A stretch of DNA of 64,000 nucleotides from Streptomyces sp. NRRL F-2580 (lineage in GTDB: Bacteria > Actinomycetota > Actinomycetes > Streptomycetales > Streptomycetaceae): NCBI RefSeq assembly GCF_000720115.1, contig NZ_JOIR01000011.1, positions 372,001-436,000 on the forward strand, written 5' to 3'. Below, piece after piece: positions 52,661 through 61,919 of the stretch. The notes beneath the pieces were generated by a model. That model saw only the letters and a list, made by a program, of their open reading frames with translations. It was not told the origin of the DNA and searched no databases. The stretch's first letter is position 1. Each line of letters begins with the position of its first letter. Position numbers and translations under genes: made by a program.

Positions 52661-53086
52661 ATGGCGGCCCGCTATCCCGAGATCACCTCCGTCGAGGAGT
52701 TCGTACGTCTGCGCCTGAGCGAGGATCCCGCGGAGTGCGAACGCTCGGCGTGGGCGAGCATGCCGCTGAGCGTGTGGTGGCAACTGGTGCGGGAACATCC
52801 GGAGATGCGGTTCTGGGCGGCCCACAACCGGACTTGTCCGCCGGAGGTCCTGGCTGAGCTGGTCAAGGACGACGACTGGCGGGTGCGGGAGCGTGTTCTG
52901 GGCAGGCGCTCCTGCCCGCCGGAGCTCCTGGAGCAGTTGGCGGACGATCCCCATGACGCGGTCCGCAACACCGTGGCCACCCACTCGCGTTCGCCGCGGT
53001 CCGCAGTCGAGCGGCTCGTCGACGACCCCTGGCCGGTGATCGCGGAAGCGGCCCGAGCCCGCCTGGCCAACGGGCCGGCACGGTAG
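52661..53086 (+). CDS. Leucine-rich-repeat-variant-like / HEAT-like repeat protein
   Basis: 141 residues from the ATG at 52661 (a GTG at 52643 is also possible; no strong ribosome site for either). Three helical repeats of about 25 residues share the pattern CPPEVLAEL.KDDDWRVRERV: one from about 62, one from about 88 and a shorter one from about 112, matching leucine-rich-repeat variant (LRV) motifs. Probably a protein-binding module of unknown partner. It is read from the same direction as the tRNA. Confidence 0.72.
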   Translation: MAARYPEITSVEEFVRLRLSEDPAECERSAWASMPLSVWWQLVREHPEMRFWAAHNRTCPPEVLAELVKDDDWRVRERVLGRRSCPPELLEQLADDPHDAVRNTVATHSRSPRSAVERLVDDPWPVIAEAARARLANGPAR

Positions 53087-53307
53087 CCCACGAGAACCTC
53101 CAGCACACGTGCCGGTGGCTGCCATGTGTCAAGTCACGGGTTCTCCTGCCACGGGGTTTCGGGGCATGACGGGATTCGGGCGTCGGGGGCTAATGGCGAT
53201 ATGGCTCAGGCAGAGCCAGTGGCCCGTGTGCGCCGTCCGGAACAGCCCTGGCGATGCGATGTACGGGACACGTATCCCACTCCCCAGGCAAGAAAGGCCG
53301 TGGCAGC

Positions 53308-53997
53308 ATGATTCCCGCTCCCGCCCACCCTCTGTGTGTCGAAGCCACGCTGGATCCCCGGCTCACCCGATGGAAGTGGCTGGTCAAATGGATCCTCGCC
53401 ATACCGCACTACATCGTTCTGTTCTTCCTGCAGGTCGCGTCCCTGCTGCTGAGCATCGTCGTGTTCTTCAACATCCTCATCACCGGCCGCTATCCTCGAC
53501 CACTCTTTGATTTCAATGTCGGCGTCATGCGGTGGAGTACGCGCGTCAACTACTACGCCAACGCGGTGATGGGGACCGACCAGTACCCGCCGTTCACCCT
53601 CAAGGACGCGCCCGGCTACCCGATCCGCGTCGACATCGCCTATCCCGAGAAACTCTCCCGCGGACTGGTCCTGGTCAAGTGGCTGCTGGTCGTACCGCAG
53701 CTGCTGGTGGTGGTCCTGCTGCTCACCAGCGGCTGGAAGGCGTACCGGTACGTCGACGACTACAGTCCGTTCTCCTCCGGTCTCATCGGCCTGCTCACCC
53801 TGGTCGCGATGGGGATCCTGACGTGCACCGGGCGCTATCCGAGAGGTCTGTTCGACCTCCTGATGGGCCTGGTGCGCTGGACGCTGCGCGTGCTGGTGTA
53901 CGTGTACCTGATGACCGACAAGTACCCGCCGTTCCGGTTGGACATGGGAGGAAGTGAGCCCGTGGCAGGAGTCGTGGAGCCGGCCGGCAGCGGATAG
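53308..53997 (+). CDS. DUF4389 membrane protein
   Basis: 229 residues; start at the ATG 53308 (MIPAPAHPL) rather than in-frame codons 54 bp upstream. Two DUF4389 copies, each with a membrane helix pair: WLVKWILAIPHYIVLFFLQVASLLLSIVVFFNILITGRYPRPLFDF in outline, and a second from VLVKWLLVVPQLLVVVLLL to CTGRYPRGLFDLLMG. The GRYPR.LFD signature occurs twice. Function unknown. Terminators follow at 54019 and 54139. Confidence 0.85.
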   Translation: MIPAPAHPLCVEATLDPRLTRWKWLVKWILAIPHYIVLFFLQVASLLLSIVVFFNILITGRYPRPLFDFNVGVMRWSTRVNYYANAVMGTDQYPPFTLKDAPGYPIRVDIAYPEKLSRGLVLVKWLLVVPQLLVVVLLLTSGWKAYRYVDDYSPFSSGLIGLLTLVAMGILTCTGRYPRGLFDLLMGLVRWTLRVLVYVYLMTDKYPPFRLDMGGSEPVAGVVEPAGSG

Positions 53998-54018
53998 CCG
54001 TTCGCGCTCACGTGTGCG

Positions 54019-54049
54019 GAGCCCCCACCGCTTTCGCGGTCGGGGGCTC
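54019..54049. terminator. Terminator after DUF4389 gene
   Basis: GAGCCCCC...GGGGGCTC stem with an inner CCGC-TTTC-GCGG helix, 22 bp after the stop at 53997. Confidence 0.8.
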
Positions 54050-54138
54050 TCGTCGTGTCCTGTCGAATGCTGGCTGCTGGATGCCGGTGGTCGACGGCGA
54101 TGGTTGTGGTCACGGTCGTGACCGAGCCCATCACATGG

Positions 54139-54172
54139 GAAGGCCCCCGACCATGAGCGGTCGGGGGCCTTC
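54139..54172. terminator. Terminator next to the IS insertion point
   Basis: GAAGGCCCCCGACC and GGTCGGGGGCCTTC (14-bp perfect stem, loop ATGAGC). On the minus strand it would have followed the stop codon of the gene now at 55265-55687 by about 17 bp before the IS inserted between them. Confidence 0.85.
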
Positions 54173-54265
54173 GCCTGGGAAGCCGGTACTAGGGACTGTG
54201 TGTTGTCGTGATCAGTTGCTGGGTTCTGCCTTCTTCGTGAGGTGGGACCCGGTAGGACTTTGCTT

Positions 54266-54739
54266 GTGACGCGTAGGCAACTCACCCATGCTCAGTGGAA
54301 GTTCATCGAGCCGTACCTGCCGATCGGCAGATACGGCCCGTACCCGGAGCGGTTGCGGGAGCAGTTCGAGGGGGTGATCTGGCGGTTCCGCTCCAGCGGC
54401 CAGTGGCGGGAGATGCCTGCCGAGTTCGGTCCCTGGCCCACCGTCTACGGCCGCTTCCGCATCTGGCGGGACGCCGGTGTCTTCTCCGCACTGCTGGAAG
54501 GCATGGTCGCCGGGGCAGCTCGCGCGGGGAGAACCGACTTGTCGCTGGTCAGCGTGGATTCCACAACAGTCCGCGCCCACCACGACGCTGCCGGGATGCG
54601 CGTCGGCAAGGGCCTCATGGGAGCCCTGGAGGAGGCTGCGCGGGAGCAGGAAGAGGCCCGGAAAAAAGGGGCGGCCCGCAGGAACAGAACGGACAGGACG
54701 AGCGCCGACGAGTCCGGCGCCGACGCAAGCTCCGCCTGA
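54266..54739 (+). CDS. IS5-family transposase, N-terminal frame (orfA)
   Basis: 157 residues from the GTG at 54266 (preceded by GGTAGGA) to 54739. It carries the DUF4096-type N-terminal domain (WKFIEPYLP, EFGPWPTVYGRFRIWRDAG in outline) and the first catalytic Asp in SVDSTTVRAHH (about residue 95). After the A-run at 54662-54667 (Lys-Lys codons) the natural frame ends in non-homologous residues, so the active protein probably arises by -1 slippage there. Confidence 0.88.
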   Translation: MTRRQLTHAQWKFIEPYLPIGRYGPYPERLREQFEGVIWRFRSSGQWREMPAEFGPWPTVYGRFRIWRDAGVFSALLEGMVAGAARAGRTDLSLVSVDSTTVRAHHDAAGMRVGKGLMGALEEAAREQEEARKKGAARRNRTDRTSADESGADASSA

Positions 54740-55245
54740 AGGAAGCCCTGCTCGGCAGGTCCCGGGGCGGACTCACCAGCAAGATTCACCTCGCCTCGGA
54801 CCGCAAATGCCGTCCGCTCGCGTTCATCCTGACCGCCGGACAGGCCGCGGACAGCCCGCAATTCATCCCTGTGCTGGGCCGGGTGCGGGTCCGTCTGCCG
54901 GTCGGCCGTCCCCGCACGAAGCCCGGCGCGGTTGCTGCGGACAAGGCTTACTCATCCCGCGGCAACCGCGCCTACCTGCGCAAACGCGGCATCAAAGCGG
55001 TCATCCCGGAGAAGAAGGACCAGGGCGCCACCCGGAAGAGGAAAGGGGCGAGAGGCGGCCGGCCCGTCAGCCACGACACCGATCTCTACAAGGAACGGAA
55101 CACCGTCGAACGACTGATCAACAAGCTGAAGGCCTGGCGCGGCATCGCCACCCGCTACGACAAGACACCCGAAAGCTACCTCGCGGGCCTCCACCTCCGC
55201 GCCGCAATGATCTGGATCGACGACCTCCTCAAACCCGCCGACTGA
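54667..55245 (+). CDS. IS5-family transposase, C-terminal frame (orfB)
   Basis: About 190 residues in the -1 frame relative to orfA, no own start needed. GLTSKIHLASD, second catalytic Asp in AADKAYSSRGNRAYLR (about 75 residues in), and Glu in KERNTVERLINKLKAWRGIATRYDK in outline complete the DDE core. The stop TGA at 55243 overlaps the right inverted repeat. The start given is the approximate slippage point, not an initiation codon. Confidence 0.85.
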   Translation, partial: RGGPQEQNGQDERRRVRRRRKLRLKEALLGRSRGGLTSKIHLASDRKCRPLAFILTAGQAADSPQFIPVLGRVRVRLPVGRPRTKPGAVAADKAYSSRGNRAYLRKRGIKAVIPEKKDQGATRKRKGARGGRPVSHDTDLYKERNTVERLINKLKAWRGIATRYDKTPESYLAGLHLRAAMIWIDDLLKPAD

Positions 55246-55264
55246 TCACGACATCACACAGTCC

Positions 55265-55687
55265 CTAGTGCAGGACCTCGGCCGCTCCCATGCCCGCGTC
55301 CGTGGCGGGCGGGGTGTCCGTCGCAGGCGGAGTCTCCTTGCCGGGAGCCGGCGGGGTGCCCGGGGCCGGGTGAGGTTCCGGGGCCGGGTTGGGCTCGGGC
55401 TTGTGCTCGCAGTACACCTTGTTCTGGAAGAACTTGCAGCCCGGCATGTTCTCCACGTCGCGGACCCTGTTGCCCTTGTTCTTCTTTTTCCCTCGTTTGT
55501 CGTTCTTGCCCTTGCCCCCGTGGTCGGCCTTTGCGTGGTCGACATGGCCGGCCGCCGCGCTGGTCACATCGGTGGTGTGCGCTGCCGGGGCGGCGAATGC
55601 GCTGGTGGGCAGCAGTGCGCCTCCTCCGACCAGCGCGGCCGAAACGGCGAGCATGGTGAGACGGCGCTTCCGGGAAGTGCGGATCAC
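55265..55687 (-). CDS. Secreted basic/Pro-rich protein whose stop codon carries the IS insertion
   Basis: 140 residues. Signal peptide (about 1-32, LAVSAALVGGGALLPTSAFAAPAA in outline), then a lysine-rich central region (KGKNDKRGKKKNKGNRVRD), a short Cys-containing motif CKFFQNKVYCEH (about 85-96) and a Pro/Glu/Thr-rich tail. I do not recognise it. The TAG stop is formed by the TA target duplication and the last base of the IS, and would have been TAG before insertion too, so the protein is unchanged. Its likely terminator (54139) is now 1.1 kb away. Confidence 0.72.
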   Translation of the reverse strand: MIRTSRKRRLTMLAVSAALVGGGALLPTSAFAAPAAHTTDVTSAAAGHVDHAKADHGGKGKNDKRGKKKNKGNRVRDVENMPGCKFFQNKVYCEHKPEPNPAPEPHPAPGTPPAPGKETPPATDTPPATDAGMGAAEVLH

Positions 55688-55914
55688 AAGAGTTCTCCTT
55701 CTGTGAGAAAGGTCGAGCGGGAAGATTCAGTAAGCCCGCTGAGTACCTGGCGCGTCATGTCACCCCATTTCGGGGCTTGACAGACCCCACTGGCCCCCCC
55801 GCGGCCTCTACGTGGCGCGCACGACTGGCAAGATCCCTCGACCTTTTGGAACAGGCCGATACCCAGACATGAGCGGGCGCGGGGCGCGGGGTGCGCAGCA
55901 GGGGCCCGTACGTG

Positions 55915-55951
55915 CGAAGACCCCCGGCCGGTGCTGGTCGGGGGTCTTTCG
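55915..55951. terminator. Terminator downstream of the bL37 gene
   Basis: GCGAAGACCCCCGGCC pairs with GGTCGGGGGTCTTTCG (one mismatch, loop GGTGCT), 12 bp beyond the bL37 stop codon on its strand. The stem resembles those at 52547 and 54139. Confidence 0.8.
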
Positions 55952-55962
55952 TTCGAGCGGTT

Positions 55963-56037
55963 TCAGGCGTTGGGGCGCTTGCCGTGATTGGCCTTCTTCT
56001 TCTTGCGGGCCCGACGCTTGTTGCCTCGTTTGGCCAT
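55963..56037 (-). CDS. 50S ribosomal protein bL37
   Basis: 24 residues, starting MAKRGNK and ending ANHGKRPNA, with a Lys/Arg-rich middle (RRARKKKK). It matches the actinobacterial small ribosomal protein bL37 found in mycobacterial ribosome structures. ATG at 56037, stop at 55963, with GGGAGA upstream. It is often missed because of its length. It is monocistronic with its own terminator. Confidence 0.88.
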   Translation of the reverse strand: MAKRGNKRRARKKKKANHGKRPNA

Positions 56038-56160
56038 GGTGCGAGTCTCCCTCAATTGGTGACTTTTCATGACGTCGTCAGTCTAGATTCGGCCCCGTAC
56101 CTCCGCATCAGCTCTGCCCCATACGGGGTCGAGCCGCCCCGACAGCGGGATAGTGGGGGT

Positions 56161-56388
56161 ATGTGCCGTTCCATTAAGACCCTGCGCCAGCCCGCCATCC
56201 CCGAGAAGGCCACGGAGGAGGAGATTCGGGCCGCCGCCCTGCAGTACGTACGGAAGGTGTCCGGCTTCCGGGTGCCGGCCGCGCACAACCGCGAGGTGTT
56301 CGAGGCGGCCGTGGACGCCGTCGCCGAGGCCACCGCGGCGCTGCTCGACGGTGTGCACGTACGGGGACAGGCCGCCGCCCCGGCGTAA
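56161..56388 (+). CDS. DUF2277 protein
   Basis: 75 residues beginning MCRSIKTLR, the signature of DUF2277 (PF10041). A small helical protein with a conserved Cys at position 2; function unknown. The rest (EEEIRAAALQYVRKVSGFR) is helical. The initiator follows TAGTGGGGGT, a weak ribosome site, so it may be leaderless or close to it. Confidence 0.9.
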   Translation: MCRSIKTLRQPAIPEKATEEEIRAAALQYVRKVSGFRVPAAHNREVFEAAVDAVAEATAALLDGVHVRGQAAAPA

Positions 56389-56423
56389 CGCCGACCCCAG
56401 CCTTCCCTCCCGGCCTGCGCCGC

Positions 56424-56942
56424 CTACGCCGCCCCGGTCCCCGCGGCGCGGCGACGCAGCACCCAGATCCCGGCGCCGAGCGCGCCCGCGGCGAGCGCGC
56501 CGCCGACAGCGACCTGCCCCGGGCTCATCGAGCCGATGCTGCCGCCCGTACCACCGCGGGCCGCGCCCGAGGCGACCTGCAGCGAGACGGTGACGCGCTC
56601 GCCACCGGGGCCGCCGCACTCGAAGGTGACGCGGTGCGTGCCCGGGTTGGCGTCGCGGAAGACGGTGGCGCTGCCGAAGAGGTACGTGGCCTCCGAATTG
56701 CGGGGGGTCAGCCGGACCTCGCTGAACGCGGTCGACGTGGCCCGGCCGGTCCGGGTCCCGCAGCCGTCGAGGTTGAGGGCGACGCGGCCGCCGGGGGCGA
56801 CGGTGGTGGGGGAGACGCCGGCGGAGGGGGCGGCGTACGCGAACGTGGCGGGAGCGGCGGCGGCGACGATGAGGGTCGCGGCCGCGATGGCCACGAGGCC
56901 TCGGGACGTGACGGATGACGTGGCGGGCGGCTTGGCGGGCAT
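56424..56942 (-). CDS. Secreted wall/membrane-anchored protein, DUF-type beta-sandwich
   Basis: 172 residues. An N-terminal signal peptide (about 1-38) is followed by a beta-rich domain with two Cys (LDGCGTRTGRATS and VTFECGGPGG), a Gly-rich spacer and a C-terminal hydrophobic helix with RRR tail (VAVGGALAAGALGAGIWVLRRR in outline), typical of proteins that remain anchored in the membrane. Convergent with DUF2277. Function unknown. Confidence 0.78.
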   Translation of the reverse strand: MPAKPPATSSVTSRGLVAIAAATLIVAAAAPATFAYAAPSAGVSPTTVAPGGRVALNLDGCGTRTGRATSTAFSEVRLTPRNSEATYLFGSATVFRDANPGTHRVTFECGGPGGERVTVSLQVASGAARGGTGGSIGSMSPGQVAVGGALAAGALGAGIWVLRRRAAGTGAA

Positions 56943-57351
56943 GGAGAGAACTCCTCGGCTCCTCGAAACGGCGCGGCCAGGGCACGGGTGTGACGCGGAT
57001 TCGGTTGCGCACCGTGCTGTGGACGCTAGGAGCCCGGGCCTGGGGCGGCGATCGGGGCCGGGTGAACGGGTGAGCCACTGCTCCACCCGAGGGAGCCGAC
57101 AGACGCCCGAGGGGAGCCGACAGACGTCCGAGGGAGCCGACAGACGCCTGGGAGAGCCGGCAATCGTCCTGCCCGCGGACGTCCCGCTCGGGGGTGTCGT
57201 GGCCGCGGAACGCCGGTCTGCCGGGTGTCGCGTGCGGACGTCGCGCCCCCGGAGGGCGTGTCCGCTGATGTGCTGTCCGCCGGCCCCCTGCCCGCGGACA
57301 TCGGGTCTCGCGGACGTCGCCTCCGTCGGCGGGCCGGCCCGAGGACTGCGC
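56943..57351. other. 409-bp non-coding region with tandem repeats
   Basis: Between divergent gene starts' ends: the 56942 start and the DedA stop at 57352. It holds three tandem copies of about 20 bp (CCCGAGGGAGCCGACAGACG) at 57086-57146 and a set of GCGGAC/GTCCGC words from 57170 to 57340. No codon bias is seen; probably promoter of the anchored protein plus repeat-derived sequence. Confidence 0.5.
57086..57146. repeat. Three 20/21-bp tandem repeats
   Basis: CCCGAGGGAGCCGACAGACG units at 57086-57105, 57106-57126 (one extra G) and 57127-57146, followed by a diverged copy. Confidence 0.8.
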
Positions 57352-57981
57352 CTACGCCGCGGGAGCCGCCGTCGTGGGCGGGCGGCGGACGAGGAAGGCC
57401 GCCAGGGCGCCCGCGGCGAAAAGGGCGACGAGCGAGAGCGCGGTGCCGAGCCACTGGGTGCCCAGCCACTGGGTGCCGAAGTAGCCGAGGGCGACGCTGT
57501 AGCCGGCCCAGGCCATGCCCGCCAGCACCGACCAGGGCAGGAACTCCACCACCTTGCGCTGCGTCTTGCCCGCGCCCAGGGACACCACGGAACGCCCGGC
57601 CGGCGCGAACCGCGCGATCACCACCAAGGCGCCGCCGCCACGTGCCAGGGCCGTGCCGAGGCGCTCGTGGGCCCGGGTCAGTCGGCGGGAGCGGGCGATG
57701 GCCCGGTCCAGGCGGGCTCCGCCGCGCCGGCCCAGCCGGTACGCGGCCATGTCACCCAGCACCGAGGCCGTCGTCGCGATGACCAGCAGCAGCAGGATGT
57801 CCGGCACCTGCGCGGGTACCGGCACCGGTCCCGCCGCACCTGCGGCCGCTGCGGCCGCCGCCGCGGTGATCACCAGCACCCCGCTCGGCAGCACCGGAAG
57901 GAAGACGTCGAGCACGACGGACACCGCCACCAGGGCGTAGATCCATGGGCTCGCGGTCAGCGACCCCAGCGTCTCAAGCAA
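57352..57981 (-). CDS. DedA/SNARE-associated family membrane protein
   Basis: 209 residues using a TTG start at 57981, supported by GGGGAG 9 nt upstream; no ATG or GTG lies nearby. Family block ARFAPAGRSVVSLGAG (about residue 125) corresponds to the DedA motif RF.P..R....AG; hydrophobic helices at 12-32, 60-82, 140-160 and near the end. DedA proteins act in undecaprenyl-phosphate or phospholipid flipping. A short in-frame duplication WLGTQWLGT is seen near residue 175. Confidence 0.85.
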   Translation of the reverse strand: MLETLGSLTASPWIYALVAVSVVLDVFLPVLPSGVLVITAAAAAAAAGAAGPVPVPAQVPDILLLLVIATTASVLGDMAAYRLGRRGGARLDRAIARSRRLTRAHERLGTALARGGGALVVIARFAPAGRSVVSLGAGKTQRKVVEFLPWSVLAGMAWAGYSVALGYFGTQWLGTQWLGTALSLVALFAAGALAAFLVRRPPTTAAPAA

Positions 57982-58210
57982 AACGGGACTCCCCAGTCCG
58001 GTTGACGTGCTGCGGCATGAAGCGCCGCGACGTCGCGGGGGAGCGGCAGGAGCGGCTTGACAGCCATACAGCGTACGCCCGGCCCCCGTCCCCCGGGAGC
58101 CCGGGGCGGTAGCCACACCGTCGCCACGTCAACTCCGCCACCACCGTGGCCCGCTGCCCGAGCAGCCCCCACCCCGGCTGCACTGGTACTCGGCTACTCC
58201 GGTGCTCCGG

Positions 58211-59869
<1,659 letters not shown>

Positions 59870-59915
59870 GCAACTCCCCCTCCTCCGTAGCCCCTTCGAT
59901 CACGGTACGACGGGG

Positions 59916-59937
59916 AGGGGGAGCCACGCCTCCCCCT
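59916..59937. terminator. Stem-loop after HNH nuclease gene
   Basis: AGGGGGAG (59916-59923) and CTCCCCCT (59930-59937) with loop CCACGC, 28 bp past the HNH gene stop. Confidence 0.7.
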
Positions 59938-59964
59938 GGCGGGGGAGAGATCGGCGGACTCGGG

Positions 59965-60618
59965 TCAGCAGCCGTTGAGGATGTTGACCAGGGCCGTCTT
60001 CTCACCGGAGTCCATGCTCAGGGCCCAGTACTGCTTCACCTGGACCCACATCCGTGCGTACGTACAACGGTAGGCCGTCCGCGGGGGCAGCCACTTGCCG
60101 GGGTCGAGGTCGCCCTTGGCCTGGTTGACGTTGTCGGTGACCGCGATGAGCTGCGGGCGGGTGCGGTCGTTGGCGAACTGCTGACGCGTGCTGGTGGTCC
60201 AGGAGTTGGCACCGGAACGCCAGGCCTCGGCGAGCGGGACGACGTGGTCGATGTCGAGGTCGGAGGCGGCGGTCCAGGTGGCTCCGTCGTACTCCGAGTA
60301 CCAGCTTCCGCTCACCGCGGCGCAGGCCGAGTCCTGGACGACGTTCACGCCGTCCCGCTTGAGGACGGTCTCGCGGGTGTTGCAGGTGCCGGAGACGGTG
60401 CTCCAGTGCGGGAAGAGGTCGCGGCTGTAGCCGCTGGTGGACCCTTCGGCCTTCGGCGTGACCGTGGCCAGGTACGCGCGGGCGGCCGAGGCGGTGATGG
60501 GGGTGGGCGGGGCGGCCTGGGCGGTCGGGGCGTTGAGGAGGGAGGTGAGCGCGGCGAGGGCTGCCGCTGACGCGAGCACGCCAATTCGACGCGCGTAGAC
60601 GTTGGGTATGAGTGCCAT
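59965..60618 (-). CDS. Secreted HNH endonuclease family protein
   Basis: 217 residues from the ATG at 60618, signal peptide to about residue 35 (TAQAA). Nuclease core: LDIDHVVPLAEAWRSGA (about 120, Asp-His metal/catalytic), then NDRTRPQLIAVTDNVNQAKGDLDPGKW in outline (about 150-178), the DUF1524/GmrSD-C type HNH arrangement. Four Cys form likely disulfides. An extracellular nuclease that would degrade environmental DNA/RNA. Upstream is a 520-bp non-coding region shared with the Mn riboswitch gene. Confidence 0.9.
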   Translation of the reverse strand: MALIPNVYARRIGVLASAAALAALTSLLNAPTAQAAPPTPITASAARAYLATVTPKAEGSTSGYSRDLFPHWSTVSGTCNTRETVLKRDGVNVVQDSACAAVSGSWYSEYDGATWTAASDLDIDHVVPLAEAWRSGANSWTTSTRQQFANDRTRPQLIAVTDNVNQAKGDLDPGKWLPPRTAYRCTYARMWVQVKQYWALSMDSGEKTALVNILNGC

Positions 60619-60889
60619 GAGGGGCTCCCTGTGTGCGGGGGGTGTGGCCGTGCGGCCCCGGCGGGGCGTGGCCATGCTGACGGCGCCGGGTTTCGAGGGG
60701 ATGGGCGCCAGGTGACAGCGTGGCGACATGAGCACGTCACATCAAGTCCGGCAATGGCCCCGATTTAAATGGAAGTTGAGATTCCGCACCTGGTGGAGGG
60801 TGGGCGGGGCGCCTCGGGGCGCGCCGGAGTGGGGCAGGGCGGGACCAAAGGCCTATTCCGGCCGGCCGCGGGCGTCGCGTAGTCTGTTC
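60619..60889. other. Non-coding region between HNH nuclease and riboswitch
   Basis: About 270 bp. Contains the HNH promoter side and the promoter of the TMEM165 transcript; an A/T-rich patch lies around 60765-60785. No coding potential that I can support. Confidence 0.4.
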
Positions 60890-61000
60890 GAGCAGAAGGG
60901 GAGTAGCTCTTCGCCGGACCGTCGACATACTGCTGGGTCACCCCAGCCGGCGCCCGGAGGCAGGCCACGTACAGCGGCCGGCCAGCGAGACCTTCGGCCG
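60890..61000 (+). ncRNA. yybP-ykoY manganese riboswitch
   Basis: GAAGGGGAGTAGCT (60895-60908) and AGCGAGACCTTC (60984-60995) are the two conserved halves of the yybP-ykoY (RF00080) aptamer: L1 GGGGAGUAGC and L3 GAGACC. GAAGG pairs with CCTTC and AGCT with AGC. The P2/P4 helices are formed by the G/C-rich sequence between. It is 139 nt upstream of the TMEM165/GDT1 gene, so Mn2+ probably controls that transporter. Confidence 0.87.
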
Positions 61001-61138
61001 CAGTGTCCTGTCCATGCGTGGGCGCGTTCCGTACGCGCATACGCACACCAGGGCGCCGCCGAGCCGAAGCGACCCCTGAAACACCCAGGTCTCTCGGTAC
61101 CGATGGCGTCCTGCCCGACCGATTGAGGTTCCACCCCC

Positions 61139-61720
61139 GTGTTCAGCTTCAGCATCACGGCGATCGCCTTCGGCGTCGTCTTCCTTGCCGAACTCCCCGA
61201 CAAGACGGCCCTCGCCGGCCTGATGCTCGGCACGCGCTACCGCGCCTCCTACGTCTTCGCGGGCGTCGCCGCCGCCTTCGCCGTACACGTCGCCCTCGCG
61301 ATCGCCGCCGGCAGCGTGCTCACCCTGCTCCCGCACCGCCTCGTCCAGGCCGTCGTCGGCATCCTCTTCCTTCTGGGCGCGGCCATGCTGCTCCTGAAGA
61401 AGGACGACGGGGAGGAGGAGGTCAAGCCGCCCGCCGACCAGTCCTTCTGGAAGGTCTCGGGGGCCGGGTTCATGCTGATCCTGGTGGCGGAATTCGGTGA
61501 CCTGACCCAGATCATGACCGCCAACCTCGCCGCACGGTACGACGACCCCGTCTCCGTCGGCATCGGCGCCGTACTGGCCCTGTGGGCGGTCGCGGGCATC
61601 GGCATCCTGGGCGGGCGCACCCTGATGAAGTACGTGCCGCTGCGACTCATCACCAAGATCGCGGCCGCGGTGATGGCGGCGCTGGCCGTCTTCTCGCTGT
61701 ACGAGGCGATCGCGGGCTGA
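61139..61720 (+). CDS. TMEM165/GDT1-family (UPF0016) transporter
   Basis: 193 residues from the GTG at 61139 after TGAGGTT. Two inverted halves of three helices each carry the cation motif E-x-x-D-K/R-T: LAELPDKTALAG (about 18) and VAEFGDLTQIMT (about 126). In this copy the second motif is EFGDLTQ. Members are Mn2+/Ca2+ antiporters; the upstream yybP-ykoY element fits Mn2+ export or homeostasis. Monocistronic. Confidence 0.92.
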   Translation: MFSFSITAIAFGVVFLAELPDKTALAGLMLGTRYRASYVFAGVAAAFAVHVALAIAAGSVLTLLPHRLVQAVVGILFLLGAAMLLLKKDDGEEEVKPPADQSFWKVSGAGFMLILVAEFGDLTQIMTANLAARYDDPVSVGIGAVLALWAVAGIGILGGRTLMKYVPLRLITKIAAAVMAALAVFSLYEAIAG

Positions 61721-61919
61721 CGTGGCTGACGTGGGCTGATGCGGGCTGACGGGGTGGGTGAGGTGGTAGTGGTGGTGGGATATCCCGTTGCGGGAAGTGC
61801 GTGTACAGGTCACGCTCGTGCGCGTGACCGACCCCACCGCCCCCACGGGCCCTTCCAGTCGTCCTGCGCCCCAGGGTGTACCCGCGTCCTCCTCGGAGCG
61901 TCGGTTCGGATGGTCCAAC

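Larger units (their letters stand above)
54192..55265 (+). mobile_element. IS5-family insertion sequence, 1,074 bp, with intact ends
   Basis: Left end GGGACTGTGTGTTGTCGTGATCAGT (54192-54216 read in outline) and right end 55241-55265 are inverted repeats with 24 of 25 matches. TA is present on both sides (54190-54191 and 55266-55267), the 2-bp target duplication of the IS427/IS5 group, in a CTAG-like context. Two frames encode a DDE transposase, joined by a -1 shift. The transposase stop overlaps the right inverted repeat. Confidence 0.92.

Noticed and set aside
54100..54191. Possible second mobile-element end or attachment site near tRNA-Val and the IS
   Set aside because: No copy of the tRNA 3' end and no integrase gene were found downstream; the IS alone explains the insertion.
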